From Streptomyces sp. CB01580 (GTDB lineage: Bacteria; Actinomycetota; Actinomycetes; Streptomycetales; Streptomycetaceae): a stretch of 64,000 bases of DNA. Position 1 is the stretch's first letter. Every line of letters starts with the position of its first letter. The notes below the pieces were generated by a model, which saw only the letters and a list, made by a program, of their open reading frames with translations, was not told where the DNA came from and ran no database searches. The stretch is from NCBI RefSeq assembly GCF_001905795.1, contig NZ_LIXJ01000001.1, positions 589,779-653,778 on the forward strand, read 5' to 3'. The position numbers and the translations under genes were made by a program. This document shows positions 33,720 through 42,742 of the stretch, piece by piece.

Positions 33720-34757
33720 CTAGCCGGGCGCGGAGGTGCGGCGCTGGACCAGGACGGCGGCGACGATGATCGCGCCCTTGGCGATCTGCTGGACGTCGCT
33801 CTGGAGGTTGTTGAGCGCGAAGATGTTGGTGATGGTGGTGAAGACGAGGACGCCGAGCACCGAGCCGACGATGGTGCCGCGCCCGCCGCTGAGCAGGGTG
33901 CCACCGATGATGGCGGCGGCGATGGCGTCCAGCTCGTACAGGTTGCCGTTGGTGTTCTGTCCCGAGCCGGACAGGACGACGAGCATGAACGCGGCGATGC
34001 CGCAGCACAGCCCGGACAGCAGGTGGAGGAGGAGCCGCTGCCGTCGTACGTCGATGCCGGCCAGTCGGGCCGCCTCCGGGTTGCCGCCGATGGCGACCGT
34101 GCGGCGCCCGAAGGTGGTGCGGTTCAGCAGCAGCCAGCCGATGACGGCGACCGCGGCGAACATCATGACCAGCGGCGGGACGCCGAGGACGTAGGAGTCG
34201 GGCAGCCCCAGGTCCAGCACGGACCCGACGGTGACGAGTTGTGTCTTTCCGTCGGTGATCTGGAGGGCGAGTCCGCGTGCCGAGGCGAGCATCGCGAGCG
34301 TCGCGATGAACGGCACCATCCGCCCGTACGCGATGAGCAGCCCGTTCACCATCCCGGCGGCGAGCCCGACGACCACGGCGGTGAACAGGATCCCCGTGAA
34401 GCCGTACTCCTGGGTGGCGACCGTGGTCGCCCAGACGGAGGCGAGCGCGACCATGGCGCCGACCGAGAGGTCGATGCCGCCGCTGGTGATGACGAAGGTC
34501 ATCCCCACGGTCACGACACCGATGACGGACGACTGGGTCAGGATCAGCTGGAGGTTGCCGGTGTCGAGGAAGGCGTCGGGCTCGGTGAACCCGCCGACGG
34601 CGATCAGTACGGCGAGGACGCCCAGGAGCGAGAGGGTGCGCACGTCCACGCGCGGTCCCAAGGAGCGCGGCGCCGTGTCCCGCTTCGGGGATCCGGCGTC
34701 CGGGGCGTGCGCCTCGTCCGGGCCGCCCTGCCGTGCCGAGGAGACGGGCTGCGTCAT
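33720..34757 (-). CDS. ABC transporter permease (RbsC type)
   Basis: 345 residues with about nine to ten hydrophobic segments, from the first at about 45-62. Family marks include the FVITSGGIDLSVGAMVALASV segment and the late GRGTIVGSVLGVLVF and LQSDVQQIAKGAIIVAAVLV segments typical of the BPD_transp_2 family of ribose, xylose and arabinose permeases. The start overlaps the ATPase stop (ATGA). Residues 1-35 are a charged cytoplasmic tail. It forms the membrane channel of the importer with the ATPase (34754-36277) and the lipoprotein. Confidence 0.95.
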   Translation of the reverse strand: MTQPVSSARQGGPDEAHAPDAGSPKRDTAPRSLGPRVDVRTLSLLGVLAVLIAVGGFTEPDAFLDTGNLQLILTQSSVIGVVTVGMTFVITSGGIDLSVGAMVALASVWATTVATQEYGFTGILFTAVVVGLAAGMVNGLLIAYGRMVPFIATLAMLASARGLALQITDGKTQLVTVGSVLDLGLPDSYVLGVPPLVMMFAAVAVIGWLLLNRTTFGRRTVAIGGNPEAARLAGIDVRRQRLLLHLLSGLCCGIAAFMLVVLSGSGQNTNGNLYELDAIAAAIIGGTLLSGGRGTIVGSVLGVLVFTTITNIFALNNLQSDVQQIAKGAIIVAAVLVQRRTSAPG

Positions 34758-36277
34758 GATGTCGGGCTCCCTTCCATCACCAGGTCGAGTACGCGGTGCT
34801 CGTCCAGCTCCCCGGCGGGCGCCGTGTGCACGACGCGGCCCTCGCGGAGCACCAGCACCCGGTCGGCGAGGCCCAGCACTTCGGGCACCTCGCTGGAGAC
34901 GAGCAGGACGGCGAGGCCCTCGTCCGCCAGCCGGCGGATCACCGCGTACAGCTCAGCACGGGCACCGACGTCGACGCCGCGGGTCGGTTCGTCGAGCAGC
35001 AGGACTCGGCATCCACGCAGCAGCCAGCGGGCCAGGACGGCCTTCTGCTGATTGCCTCCGGAGAGCGTGCGGACGGGGGCGTCGGGGTTGTCGGGGCGCA
35101 GGGAGAGTTCACGGGTCGCGGCGCGGGCCGCCCGGCGTTCGGCCCCGCGGTCCAGCCAACCGCCCCGGGCGAAGCGGGACGTGGAGGAGACGGAGACGTT
35201 GCGGGTGACGGACTCGAGCATCAGCAGGGCCTGCGCCTTGCGTTCCTCGGGGGCGAGCCCGACACCGGCGGCGACCGCCGCGCGGACGCTGCCGGGCCGG
35301 AGCCGTCGGCCCGCGACGGTGACCCGTCCGGCGGTCGGCCTGCGGGCCCCGTAGACGGTCTCCAGGATTTCGGAGCGTCCCGAGCCGACGAGTCCGGCCA
35401 GGCCGACGATCTCGCCCGGCCTCAACTCCAGGTCCAGCGGCTCGAATTCGTCCTTCCTGGCCAGCCCTTCGGCCTTCAGCACGGGTTCGGCTGCCGTGTG
35501 CGCGCCGCGCGCGGGGCGGGCCGGGAAGACGTGCTCGACGTCCCGGCCGGTCATCATGGCGACGATGTCGCGCGTCGGCGTGGACCGGACGGGCAGCCCC
35601 GCGGCGACGGCCCGTCCGTCCTTCAGCACGGTCACCCGGTCGCCGATCCGGCGGATCTCGTCCAGCCGGTGCGAGATGTGGACGACGGCGACTCCCTCGG
35701 CGGTGAGGGCGGCGACGACGCGGAACAGGTTGTCGACCTCGTCCGGGTCGAGCGCCGCGGTCGGCTCGTCCATCACGATGAGCCGCACGTCGTGGGAGAG
35801 CGCCCGTGCCATGGAGACGATCTGCTGCTGGGCCGCCGACAGCCGGCCGACCTCGTGCGCCGGATCGATCTCGGGGTGCCCCAGGCGCCCCAGCAGCGCG
35901 GCCGTGGCCGCGCGCCCCCGGCGGGCGCGGACGAGGAAACGCGCGGTGGTGGGCTCATGGCCGAGGAAGACGTTCTCGGCCACCGAGAGGCCCTGGACCA
36001 GGTCGAGTTCCTGGTAGATGGTGGCGATGCCCAGACGCATCGCGGCGACGGGCGACTTGAGCTCGACCGGTTCGCCGCACCAGGTGATCCCGCCGTCGTC
36101 GGGCCGGTGGGCCCCGGCGAGCACCTTGATGAGGGTGGACTTCCCGGCGCCGTTCTGGCCGAGGAGGCAGTGGACCTCACCGGCCCGGACCTCCAGGTCC
36201 ACACCGTCGAGGGCGCGGACTCCCGGGAACGACTTGGTGATGCCGGACATGGTGAGCAGGGGTGGTTCTGGTGCCAT
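34754..36277 (-). CDS. ABC transporter ATP-binding protein with two nucleotide-binding domains (RbsA type)
   Basis: 507 residues from the ATG at 36277 (GAGGGGA, 7 bases away). Two ABC domains in one chain: the first has Walker A GQNGAGKSTL (about 41-50), signature RLSAAQQQIVSMARA and Walker B LIVMDEPTAALD; the second has a relaxed Walker A (GLVGSGRSEI), signature TLSGGNQQKAVLARW and VLLLDEPTRGVD. The altered second Walker A is normal for sugar importers of this class. First gene of the transporter operon. A short hairpin repeat (36298-36339) lies in its leader. Confidence 0.96.
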   Translation of the reverse strand: MAPEPPLLTMSGITKSFPGVRALDGVDLEVRAGEVHCLLGQNGAGKSTLIKVLAGAHRPDDGGITWCGEPVELKSPVAAMRLGIATIYQELDLVQGLSVAENVFLGHEPTTARFLVRARRGRAATAALLGRLGHPEIDPAHEVGRLSAAQQQIVSMARALSHDVRLIVMDEPTAALDPDEVDNLFRVVAALTAEGVAVVHISHRLDEIRRIGDRVTVLKDGRAVAAGLPVRSTPTRDIVAMMTGRDVEHVFPARPARGAHTAAEPVLKAEGLARKDEFEPLDLELRPGEIVGLAGLVGSGRSEILETVYGARRPTAGRVTVAGRRLRPGSVRAAVAAGVGLAPEERKAQALLMLESVTRNVSVSSTSRFARGGWLDRGAERRAARAATRELSLRPDNPDAPVRTLSGGNQQKAVLARWLLRGCRVLLLDEPTRGVDVGARAELYAVIRRLADEGLAVLLVSSEVPEVLGLADRVLVLREGRVVHTAPAGELDEHRVLDLVMEGSPTS

Positions 36278-36297
36278 GACGAATCCCCTCGGCGAAT

Positions 36298-36339
36298 GGG
36301 GTCTCCCCCGCTCCGGCGCAGCCGGGAGCCTGGGGAAGG
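36298..36339. repeat. 42-base dispersed hairpin repeat, copy B (leader of the ABC operon)
   Basis: The core matches the copy at 17231-17272 and again starts GGGGTCTCCCC and ends TGGGGAAGG, with base changes in the loop and inner stem. It lies 21-62 bases before the start of the ABC ATPase gene, so it would form a hairpin in the transcript of the sugar operon. Confidence 0.6.
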
Positions 36340-36528
36340 CCGGTGAGCGAGCGGGGCGGTACCGGGGTGCGTGTGCGCGAGTTCGTCCACGTCCACGGGC
36401 TGTGCGTGTGCGCTGGTGCGGGGCTTGCGGCTGCACGGGTCCGGCTTCGCCGGGATCCGGGCTCACGGTGCACGAAGGTGGAGGGCGGGTTGCGGAGGGG
36501 GTGGTGCCGACGTGCCACCGGCCCGGGG

Positions 36529-37710
36529 TCAGGCCGGTGAGAACAAGTGGTCGCTGATGAGCCGGGCCGCGCCGATCACTCCGGCGGCGTGTCCCAGCTC
36601 GCCGAGCACGATGGGGAGATTGCCGGTGGCCAGTGGCAGCGACTGGCGGTAGACCTGGGTGCGGACGCTGGCGAGCAGTGTGTGCCCGAGGCCGGTCACC
36701 CCGCCGCCGATCACCACCAGGCCGGGGTTGAAGAAGCTGACGAGTCCCGCGACGACCTGGCCGACCCGGTTGCCGCCCTCACGGATCAGGCCGAGCGCGG
36801 TGGGGTCACCGGCGGCCGCGGCGGCCGCCACGTCGGCGGCGGTGAGTGCTCCGGCCGCCTCCAGCCGGCCGGCGAGTTCCGCCGAACGCCCGGCACGTGC
36901 CGCCTCCTCGGCGTCACGGGCGAGCGCGGCACCGCTGAAGTGGGCTTCCAGACAGCCCCGGTTGCCGCAGGCGCAGAGCCGTCCGTCGGGTTCGACCCGT
37001 ATGTGTCCGATGTCCCCGGCGCTTCCGGTCGTGCCCCGGTGCACCTCGCCGCCGGCGACGATGCCGCAGCCGATTCCCGTACCGATCTTGACGCAGAGGA
37101 AGTCGCCGACGGAGCGCGCGACCCCGGCGTGCCGCTCCCCCAGCGCCATCAGGTTCACGTCGTTGTCGACCATGACGGGGCAGCCCAGTTCCTGGCTGAG
37201 CGCCTCGCGGACCGGGAAGCCGTCCCAGCCGGGCATGATCGGCGGGGCGACCGGTACGCCTTCGGGGAAGCGCACCGGACCGGGTACGCCGATGCCCGCG
37301 CCGTCGAAGCCCTCGGCGAGCCCGGAGGTCCGGAGCCCGGCCGCCATCGCCAGGACCTGTTCGAAGACGGCGACGGGGCCCTCGCGCACGTCCATGGGAT
37401 GGTTGAGGTGGCCCAGAACCTCCAACTCGGCGTTGGTGACGGCCACATCGACGGACGTGGCCCCGATGTCGACGCCGAGGAAGCGCAGTCGCGGGTCGAG
37501 CCGGATGTTGTGGGAGCGGCGTCCGCCGCGGGACGCGGCGAGGCCGTCGGCCACGACGAGTCCGGTCCCCAGCAGCCGCTCGACCTCGACGGCGAGCTTG
37601 GAGCGGGAGAGTTCGACCTGGTCCCCCAGTTGCGCCCGCGAGTGGGGACCGCCGTCGCGCAACAGCCTGAGCAGCCGCGCCTGGTGCGCGTTCGCGGGTC
37701 GTGCCGTCAT
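36529..37710 (-). CDS. ROK-family transcriptional regulator
   Basis: 393 residues. A winged helix-turn-helix (about 8-60; LLRLLRDGGPHSRAQLGDQV, LSRSKLAVEVERLLG) precedes the ROK sugar-kinase-like fold: GVDIGATSVDVAVTN (phosphate 1), GIGVPGPV, VDNDVNLMALGE, KIGTGIGCGIVAGGEVHRG, and the zinc motif CACGNRGCLEAH (about 265-276). ROK regulators sense a sugar or sugar phosphate. It is 252 bases upstream of the ABC ATPase, in the same direction, and is the natural candidate regulator of the sugar locus. The start at 37710 is used, with upstream in-frame GTG codons as alternatives. Confidence 0.93.
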   Translation of the reverse strand: MTARPANAHQARLLRLLRDGGPHSRAQLGDQVELSRSKLAVEVERLLGTGLVVADGLAASRGGRRSHNIRLDPRLRFLGVDIGATSVDVAVTNAELEVLGHLNHPMDVREGPVAVFEQVLAMAAGLRTSGLAEGFDGAGIGVPGPVRFPEGVPVAPPIMPGWDGFPVREALSQELGCPVMVDNDVNLMALGERHAGVARSVGDFLCVKIGTGIGCGIVAGGEVHRGTTGSAGDIGHIRVEPDGRLCACGNRGCLEAHFSGAALARDAEEAARAGRSAELAGRLEAAGALTAADVAAAAAAGDPTALGLIREGGNRVGQVVAGLVSFFNPGLVVIGGGVTGLGHTLLASVRTQVYRQSLPLATGNLPIVLGELGHAAGVIGAARLISDHLFSPA

Positions 37711-37976
37711 GCGTCTCACGCGCCCCTCCCCGCCGCATCGGCCGGTCCGTCCGGGCTTTCGAGGGAAACGTAGCAGCGGTCGCCGGGAGTGGGAAGAAGT
37801 CGTGCGGGAATCCGCACCGACTTTCTCCACACCGTGGACAAAGCAACGGGTACGAACGACGCCGTGCCCCCGCGCGGCGCCGTTCCGGCTCCGGCACGGC
37901 GTCGCGTCCCGGCGCCCGGCGACGAGGCGCGGCCCCGGGATGCGACGCCGCCGCCCCGCGGGCGATGCCACGGACG

Positions 37977-38942
37977 TCAGGGGCAGCGGATCACCTGGCC
38001 CGCGTACGAGAGGTTCCCGCCGAAGGCGAACAGCAGCACCGGATCGCCGGCGTGCACCTCTCCGCGCTCCACCAGCTTGGACAGGGCCATCGGGACGGAG
38101 GCGGCCGACGTGTTGCCGGACTCCACGACGTCCCGGGCGATGACCGCGTTGACCGCGCCGATCTTCCTGGCGACCGGCTCGATGATCCTGAGATTCGCCT
38201 GGTGCAGCACCACCGCGGCCAGGTCCTCCGGCGCGACACCGGCCTTGTCGCACACCTTGCGGGCGATGGGCGGCAGTTGTGTGGTGGCCCAGCGGTACAC
38301 CGACTGGCCTTCCTGCGCGAAGCGCGGGGGCGTGCCCTCGATCCGTACCGCGTTCCCCATCCGCGGCACCGAACCCCACAGCACGGGGCCGATCCCGGGC
38401 CGGTCCCGACCGTCCGTCCCCGGGCGGTCCCGGTCCGCGACGACGACCGCGGCACCGGCTCCGTCGCCGACGAGCACGCAGGTGCTGCGGTCGGTCCAGT
38501 CCGCGACGTCCCCCATCTTGTCGGCACCGATCACCAGGACGCGCTCGGCCGCGCCGGCCCGGATGGTGTGATCGGCGGTGGCGAGGGCGTGGGTGAAGCC
38601 GGAACACACCACGTTGATGTCCATCACCGCGGGCGAGTCCATGCCGAGCCGCGCGGCCACCCGCGCCGACATGCTCGGTGAGCGGTCGATCGCGGTGGAC
38701 GTGGCGACCAGGACCATGTCGATCTCGTCGGGCCGCAGCCCCGCCGAGGCAAGCGCCTTGGCGGCCGCGTTCGCGGCCAGTTCGTCGACCGGTTCGTCGG
38801 GCCCTCCCACATGCCGGGTCCTGATGCCGACGCGGCTGGTGATCCACTCGTCGGTGGTATCGACCATGGCCGCCAGGTCCTCGTTGGTGAGCACCCTGGC
38901 GGGCTGATAGTGGCCGAGCGCCACGACACGTGAGCCGGTCAT
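37977..38942 (-). CDS. 3-oxoacyl-ACP synthase III family protein (KAS III, FabH-like)
   Basis: 321 residues from the ATG at 38942 (GAGGGGAA, 7 bases away). Full catalytic triad: Cys113 in NVVCSGF, His247 in HQANLRI and Asn277 in SGNTSAASVP. DEWITSRVGIRTRH at 31-44 and GDGAGAAVV at 159-167 are standard. It starts acyl chains by joining an acyl-CoA to malonyl-ACP, or acts in a small secondary pathway. It stands alone, not in a fatty-acid or polyketide cluster; no acyl carrier protein is nearby. A primary-metabolism FabH would sit with fabD and acpP, so this looks like an extra copy. Confidence 0.93.
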   Translation of the reverse strand: MTGSRVVALGHYQPARVLTNEDLAAMVDTTDEWITSRVGIRTRHVGGPDEPVDELAANAAAKALASAGLRPDEIDMVLVATSTAIDRSPSMSARVAARLGMDSPAVMDINVVCSGFTHALATADHTIRAGAAERVLVIGADKMGDVADWTDRSTCVLVGDGAGAAVVVADRDRPGTDGRDRPGIGPVLWGSVPRMGNAVRIEGTPPRFAQEGQSVYRWATTQLPPIARKVCDKAGVAPEDLAAVVLHQANLRIIEPVARKIGAVNAVIARDVVESGNTSAASVPMALSKLVERGEVHAGDPVLLFAFGGNLSYAGQVIRCP

Positions 38943-39192
38943 GTACGGGTTCCCCTCGCTACGTATGGCAGGAGCCATCCAGTCTTGGTCGCTACCGACC
39001 GGTACGGGGACGCGTGTTCCCACAGGAATGGCACGCGCTCGTTGGAGGTTCGATCACTGCCCCGTCCACCGCACGCGCCCGGACGCCGGGGTCATGGCAC
39101 GCGAGGCCCGCAGCCGTCGGTCCCGCAGGTCGGCGGAGGGCGACGGCCACCGCCCTCCGCACGCACGCCCCGTCGGCCGCGATGGCAGACTC

Positions 39193-39238
39193 CATGTGTC
39201 AGGACGCATGTGCCGGAACGACGCATGTGCCAGAACGA
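39193..39238 (+). repeat. Triple imperfect repeat CATGTGYCRGAACG upstream of fdhD
   Basis: Three copies stand in a row: CATGTGTCAGGACG (39193-39206), CATGTGCCGGAACGACG (39207-39223) and CATGTGCCAGAACGAG (39224-39239). The last two form a 17-base tandem pair with one difference. They are 62-107 bases before the fdhD start and could be binding sites for a regulator or part of the promoter. Confidence 0.6.
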
Positions 39239-39299
39239 GGACAGGACGGCGGGGCGGCCGGGGCCGCCTCACCGCACGACGGGAAACGGGTTCACGGCT

Positions 39300-40148
39300 A
39301 TGGGACGGGTCACCGAGCGCCGCCGCACCATCCGCATCCGGGACGGGGCGGTATCCGCGCGCCCCGACACGCTCGTCGCCGAGGAACCCCTGGAGATCCG
39401 GCTGAACGGCAAGCCTCTCGCGATCACGATGCGCACCCCGGGCGACGACTTCGCGCTGGCGGCGGGCTTCCTGGTGAGCGAGGGCGTCGTCGGCGACGGC
39501 TCCGAGGTGCAGTCGATCGTCTACTGCGCCGGGGCGACCGCGGACGGCGTGAACACGTACAACGTGGTGGACGTGAAGCTCGCCCCCGGCGTCCCGGTCC
39601 CCGACATCGCGCTCGAACGCCACGTGTACACCACGTCGTCCTGCGGGCTGTGCGGCAAGGCGAGCCTCGACGCGGTCCGCACCACCACCCGGCACCCGGT
39701 CGCCGACGCTCCCCCGCTCCTGGTCGAGCCCGCGCTGCTCGCGGTACTGCCGGACCGGCTGCGCGCGGCCCAGCGGGTCTTCGACCGCACCGGCGGCCTG
39801 CACGCGGCGGCGCTGTTCTCGGAGGCGGGCGAGCTCCTCGACGTCAGGGAGGACGTCGGCCGGCACAACGCGGTGGACAAGCTGGTCGGCCGGGCCCTGA
39901 CCGACGGGCGGCTGCCGCTGTCCCGGACGATCCTGCTGGTGTCGGGGCGGGCCTCGTTCGAACTGGCCCAGAAGGCCGTGATGGCCGGGATCCCGATGCT
40001 CGCGGCGGTCTCGGCCCCGTCGTCCCTCGCCGTGGACCTGGCGGCCGAGACCGGACTGACCCTGGTGGGCTTCCTGCGGGGCCCGTCGATGAACGTGTAC
40101 GCGGGCGAGCACCGCATCGCCCTGGAACCGGCGGTCCGCCGGAACTGA
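39300..40148 (+). CDS. fdhD: Formate dehydrogenase accessory sulfurtransferase
   Basis: 282 residues from the ATG at 39300. FdhD features: VAEEPLEIRLNGKP, MRTPGDDFALAAGFL, and the Cys pair SSCGLCGKAS (Cys115, Cys118), which carries the persulfide sulfur. GLHAAALFSEAGELLDVREDVGRHNAVDKL, and late SGRASFELAQKAVMAGIP, are also diagnostic. FdhD passes sulfur from a cysteine desulfurase to the bis-guanine molybdenum cofactor so that formate dehydrogenase becomes active. No formate dehydrogenase is in the window. The ribosome site is weak; earlier in-frame ATG or GTG codons are possible but the upstream part is not FdhD-like. Confidence 0.95.
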   Translation: MGRVTERRRTIRIRDGAVSARPDTLVAEEPLEIRLNGKPLAITMRTPGDDFALAAGFLVSEGVVGDGSEVQSIVYCAGATADGVNTYNVVDVKLAPGVPVPDIALERHVYTTSSCGLCGKASLDAVRTTTRHPVADAPPLLVEPALLAVLPDRLRAAQRVFDRTGGLHAAALFSEAGELLDVREDVGRHNAVDKLVGRALTDGRLPLSRTILLVSGRASFELAQKAVMAGIPMLAAVSAPSSLAVDLAAETGLTLVGFLRGPSMNVYAGEHRIALEPAVRRN

Positions 40149-40370
40149 CCGCCCCACCCGGACGGCGCCCCACGTCCCACGGGCCGGCCGACGCCGCACC
40201 GCACCGCCCGCGCGCACTCGCGTCGAAAGGAACCGGCCGGAACCGGTCGCGATCCGCCGGTCGCGGCCCGCCGCCGGGCCGACGCTCCGGCCGCGCCCCC
40301 GTCCAACCGGCCCCTGTGTCAGGTCGAGGCCCCCTCGGCCACCGCACCGTCCCGCCGCCCCGGCCCCTCC

Positions 40371-41459
40371 TCACCGGTCGCCGGCGCCGCGGACGTCGCC
40401 GCATGCCCCCACAGGGGTCTCCGCACGCTCCATCAGCGGTCCCGCCGGCCCCGGGGCAGCCTCCGTGCACTCCGGAGCCGCCTCCGGCACATCGCGCGAG
40501 CGGCGTTTGGCGAGCACCGCGCACACCATCAGCTGCATCTGGTGGAAGAGCATCAGCGGCAGCACGGCGTAGGACGCCTGCGCGCCGAAGATCACGCTCG
40601 CCATCGGCAGCCCGGAGGCGAGGCTCTTCTTCGATCCGGCGAACTGGACGGCGATCCGGTCCTCCCGGTCGAACCCCAGCCGCTTCGCCCCGTACCAGGT
40701 CAGCGTCAGCATCAGCGCGAGCAGCAGCGCCTCGGTGCCGAGCAGCGCCCCGAGCCGGGCCGGGGTGACCTGGTGCCAGATGCCGGTGACCATGCCCTCG
40801 CTGAACGCCGTGTAGACGACGAGCAGGATCGAGCCGCGGTCGACGTAGCCGAGGACCTCCTTGTGGCGGGTGAGGAAGCCGTTGATCCAGCGGCGCAGCA
40901 GTTGCCCGGCCACGAACGGCAGCAGCAGCTGGACCCCGATCCTCAGCAGCGCGTCCGCCGAGAAGCCGCCGCCGCTGTTGCCGAGCAGCGCCGCGGCGAG
41001 CAGCGGGGTGAGGAAGATTCCGGCGATCGAGGAGAAAGAGCCCGCGCAGATCGCCGCGGGCACGTTGCCGCGGGCGATGGAGGTGAAGGCGATCGAGGAC
41101 TGGATGGTCGAGGGGACGAGGCAGAGGAAGAGGAAGCCGCTGTGGAGCTGCGGCGTCAGGACGTACGGCACCAGTCCCCGCGCCGCCAGCCCGAGCAGGG
41201 GGAACGCCACGAAGGTGCAGGCCAGGACGGTGAGGTGGAGCCGCCAGTGCTTGAGGCCGTCGACGGCCTCGGCGGTGGAGAGGCGGGCGCCGTACAGGAA
41301 GAAGAGAAGCGCGATCGCTCCGGTCGATGCGCCGCCCGCGACGTCCGCGGCGGCCCCGGACGCGGGCAGTATCGCCGCGAACGCGACCGTGCCGATCAGC
41401 GCCAGGACGTACGGGTCGACCGGCAGCCAGGACGGCAGCCTCGGGGTGCGGCGGCTCAT
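40371..41459 (-). CDS. Bile acid:sodium symporter family (SBF-like) membrane protein
   Basis: 362 residues from the ATG at 41459. About ten hydrophobic segments with family marks: GAIALLFFLYGARLSTAEAV (about 48-67), FLFLCLVPSTIQSSIAFTSIARGN (about 105-130), LLAAALLGNSGG, and VQFAGSKKSLASGLPMA near residue 285, matching the SBF_like group of YfeH-type transporters. The last 50 residues are a charged, Pro/Ala/Glu-rich tail. The substrate could be an organic anion; it is not knowable from sequence. Divergent LysR gene at 41579 probably controls it: the 119-base gap is shared. Confidence 0.9.
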   Translation of the reverse strand: MSRRTPRLPSWLPVDPYVLALIGTVAFAAILPASGAAADVAGGASTGAIALLFFLYGARLSTAEAVDGLKHWRLHLTVLACTFVAFPLLGLAARGLVPYVLTPQLHSGFLFLCLVPSTIQSSIAFTSIARGNVPAAICAGSFSSIAGIFLTPLLAAALLGNSGGGFSADALLRIGVQLLLPFVAGQLLRRWINGFLTRHKEVLGYVDRGSILLVVYTAFSEGMVTGIWHQVTPARLGALLGTEALLLALMLTLTWYGAKRLGFDREDRIAVQFAGSKKSLASGLPMASVIFGAQASYAVLPLMLFHQMQLMVCAVLAKRRSRDVPEAAPECTEAAPGPAGPLMERAETPVGACGDVRGAGDR

Positions 41460-41578
41460 GTGCTCCACGCGTTCTCTCGGGTCCGTTCGTGCCCTTCCAT
41501 CCTGCTGAGGGCAGGGGCGATCGGGAATCCCGTACACCGCTCTCACTGTCATCACGATGCGCGATAGCCTGGGTTTCC

Positions 41579-42541
41579 ATGTACGACCCCGCGCAGCTCC
41601 GGACGTTTCTCGCCGTCGCCCAGACCCTGAGCTTCACCCAGGCCGCCCGTCGGCTGGGGGTGCGGCAGTCCACGGTGAGCCAGCACGTGCGGCGCCTGGA
41701 GGACGCGACGGGGCGGCCGTTGTTCACCCGCGACACCCACCGGGTCGATCTCACCCCGGACGGCGAGGCGATGCTCGGCTTCGCCCGGACGATATTGGAG
41801 GCCCACGAACGGGCCGCGGCCTTCTTCGCGGGGACGCGGCTGCGGGGGCGGCTGCGGTTCGGGGCCTCCGAGGACTTCGTCCTGACGCGGCTGCCGGAGA
41901 TCCTGGAGTCCTTCCGCCGCGATCATCCGGAGGTGGAGCTGGAGCTGACGGTGGAGCTCTCCGGGATCCTGCACCAGCGCCTGGCGGCGGGCCGGCTCGA
42001 TCTGGTGCTCGCCAAGCGGCGCACCGGAGACACGCACGGGGAACTGGTCTGGCGGGACGCGCTGACCTGGATCGGCGCGCCGCGCCTGCGGATCGACCCG
42101 GACCGTCCGGTTCCGCTGGTGCTGTACCCGCCGCCCGGCATCACCCGGGCCCGCGCCCTGGAGGTCCTGGAGCGGCACGGCAGGTCCTGGCGGATCGCGT
42201 GCACGAGTACGAGCCTCAACGGTCTGGTCGCGGCGGCCCGTGCCGGGCTCGGTGTGATGGCCCACAGCCGGGGCCTGGTCCCGCCCGGTCTGGCACCGCT
42301 GCCGCCCCGATCCGCCCTGCCCGATCTGGGCGGTGTGGACTTCGTCCTGCTGCACGGCCGCCGCGGGGACGGGGCGCCGGGGGCCGGCGGATCGCAGGAG
42401 GCCGCCGACGCCCTGGCGGCGGCGATCCTGGCGGGCGCCGACCGGCTGATCCGCACGCCGGACCGGGCCGCCCCGGACCGATACCCCGGTATCCCCCGCA
42501 TCGGGCCCGAACACGACCACATCCGCCCCGAAGGTGGGTGA
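41579..42541 (+). CDS. LysR-family transcriptional regulator
   Basis: 320 residues. The N-terminal winged helix-turn-helix spans about 1-62 (LRTFLAVAQTLSFTQAARRL, then VRQSTVSQHVRRLEDATGRP). The effector part follows (RLRFGASEDFVLTRLPEILE, then LDLVLAKRRTGDTHGELVWRD and a late ARAGLGVMAHSRGL), which is typical of a two-lobed periplasmic-binding-like domain. The gene is divergent from the SBF-like transporter and almost certainly senses its substrate (inference by context). The C-terminal 30 residues are low complexity and may be disordered. Confidence 0.93.
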   Translation: MYDPAQLRTFLAVAQTLSFTQAARRLGVRQSTVSQHVRRLEDATGRPLFTRDTHRVDLTPDGEAMLGFARTILEAHERAAAFFAGTRLRGRLRFGASEDFVLTRLPEILESFRRDHPEVELELTVELSGILHQRLAAGRLDLVLAKRRTGDTHGELVWRDALTWIGAPRLRIDPDRPVPLVLYPPPGITRARALEVLERHGRSWRIACTSTSLNGLVAAARAGLGVMAHSRGLVPPGLAPLPPRSALPDLGGVDFVLLHGRRGDGAPGAGGSQEAADALAAAILAGADRLIRTPDRAAPDRYPGIPRIGPEHDHIRPEGG

Positions 42542-42742
42542 TCGTCGCGTACCTGCGTGATCGCCACGTACGGATTCGGTGGAGATTCCGGCGCCGGCCT
42601 CTTACGACCTCGCCCATCTGGCCGGATTTCGGTGGTCGGCCCCCGCGTGGGCGGCGTCGCCCGCCTGTCCCGCCCCCTCCCGCCCGGCCGCCCGTTGGGG
42701 TACCGTCGCGGCGCTGTGCGGAGCGCCACGAGGAGCAGGTCA

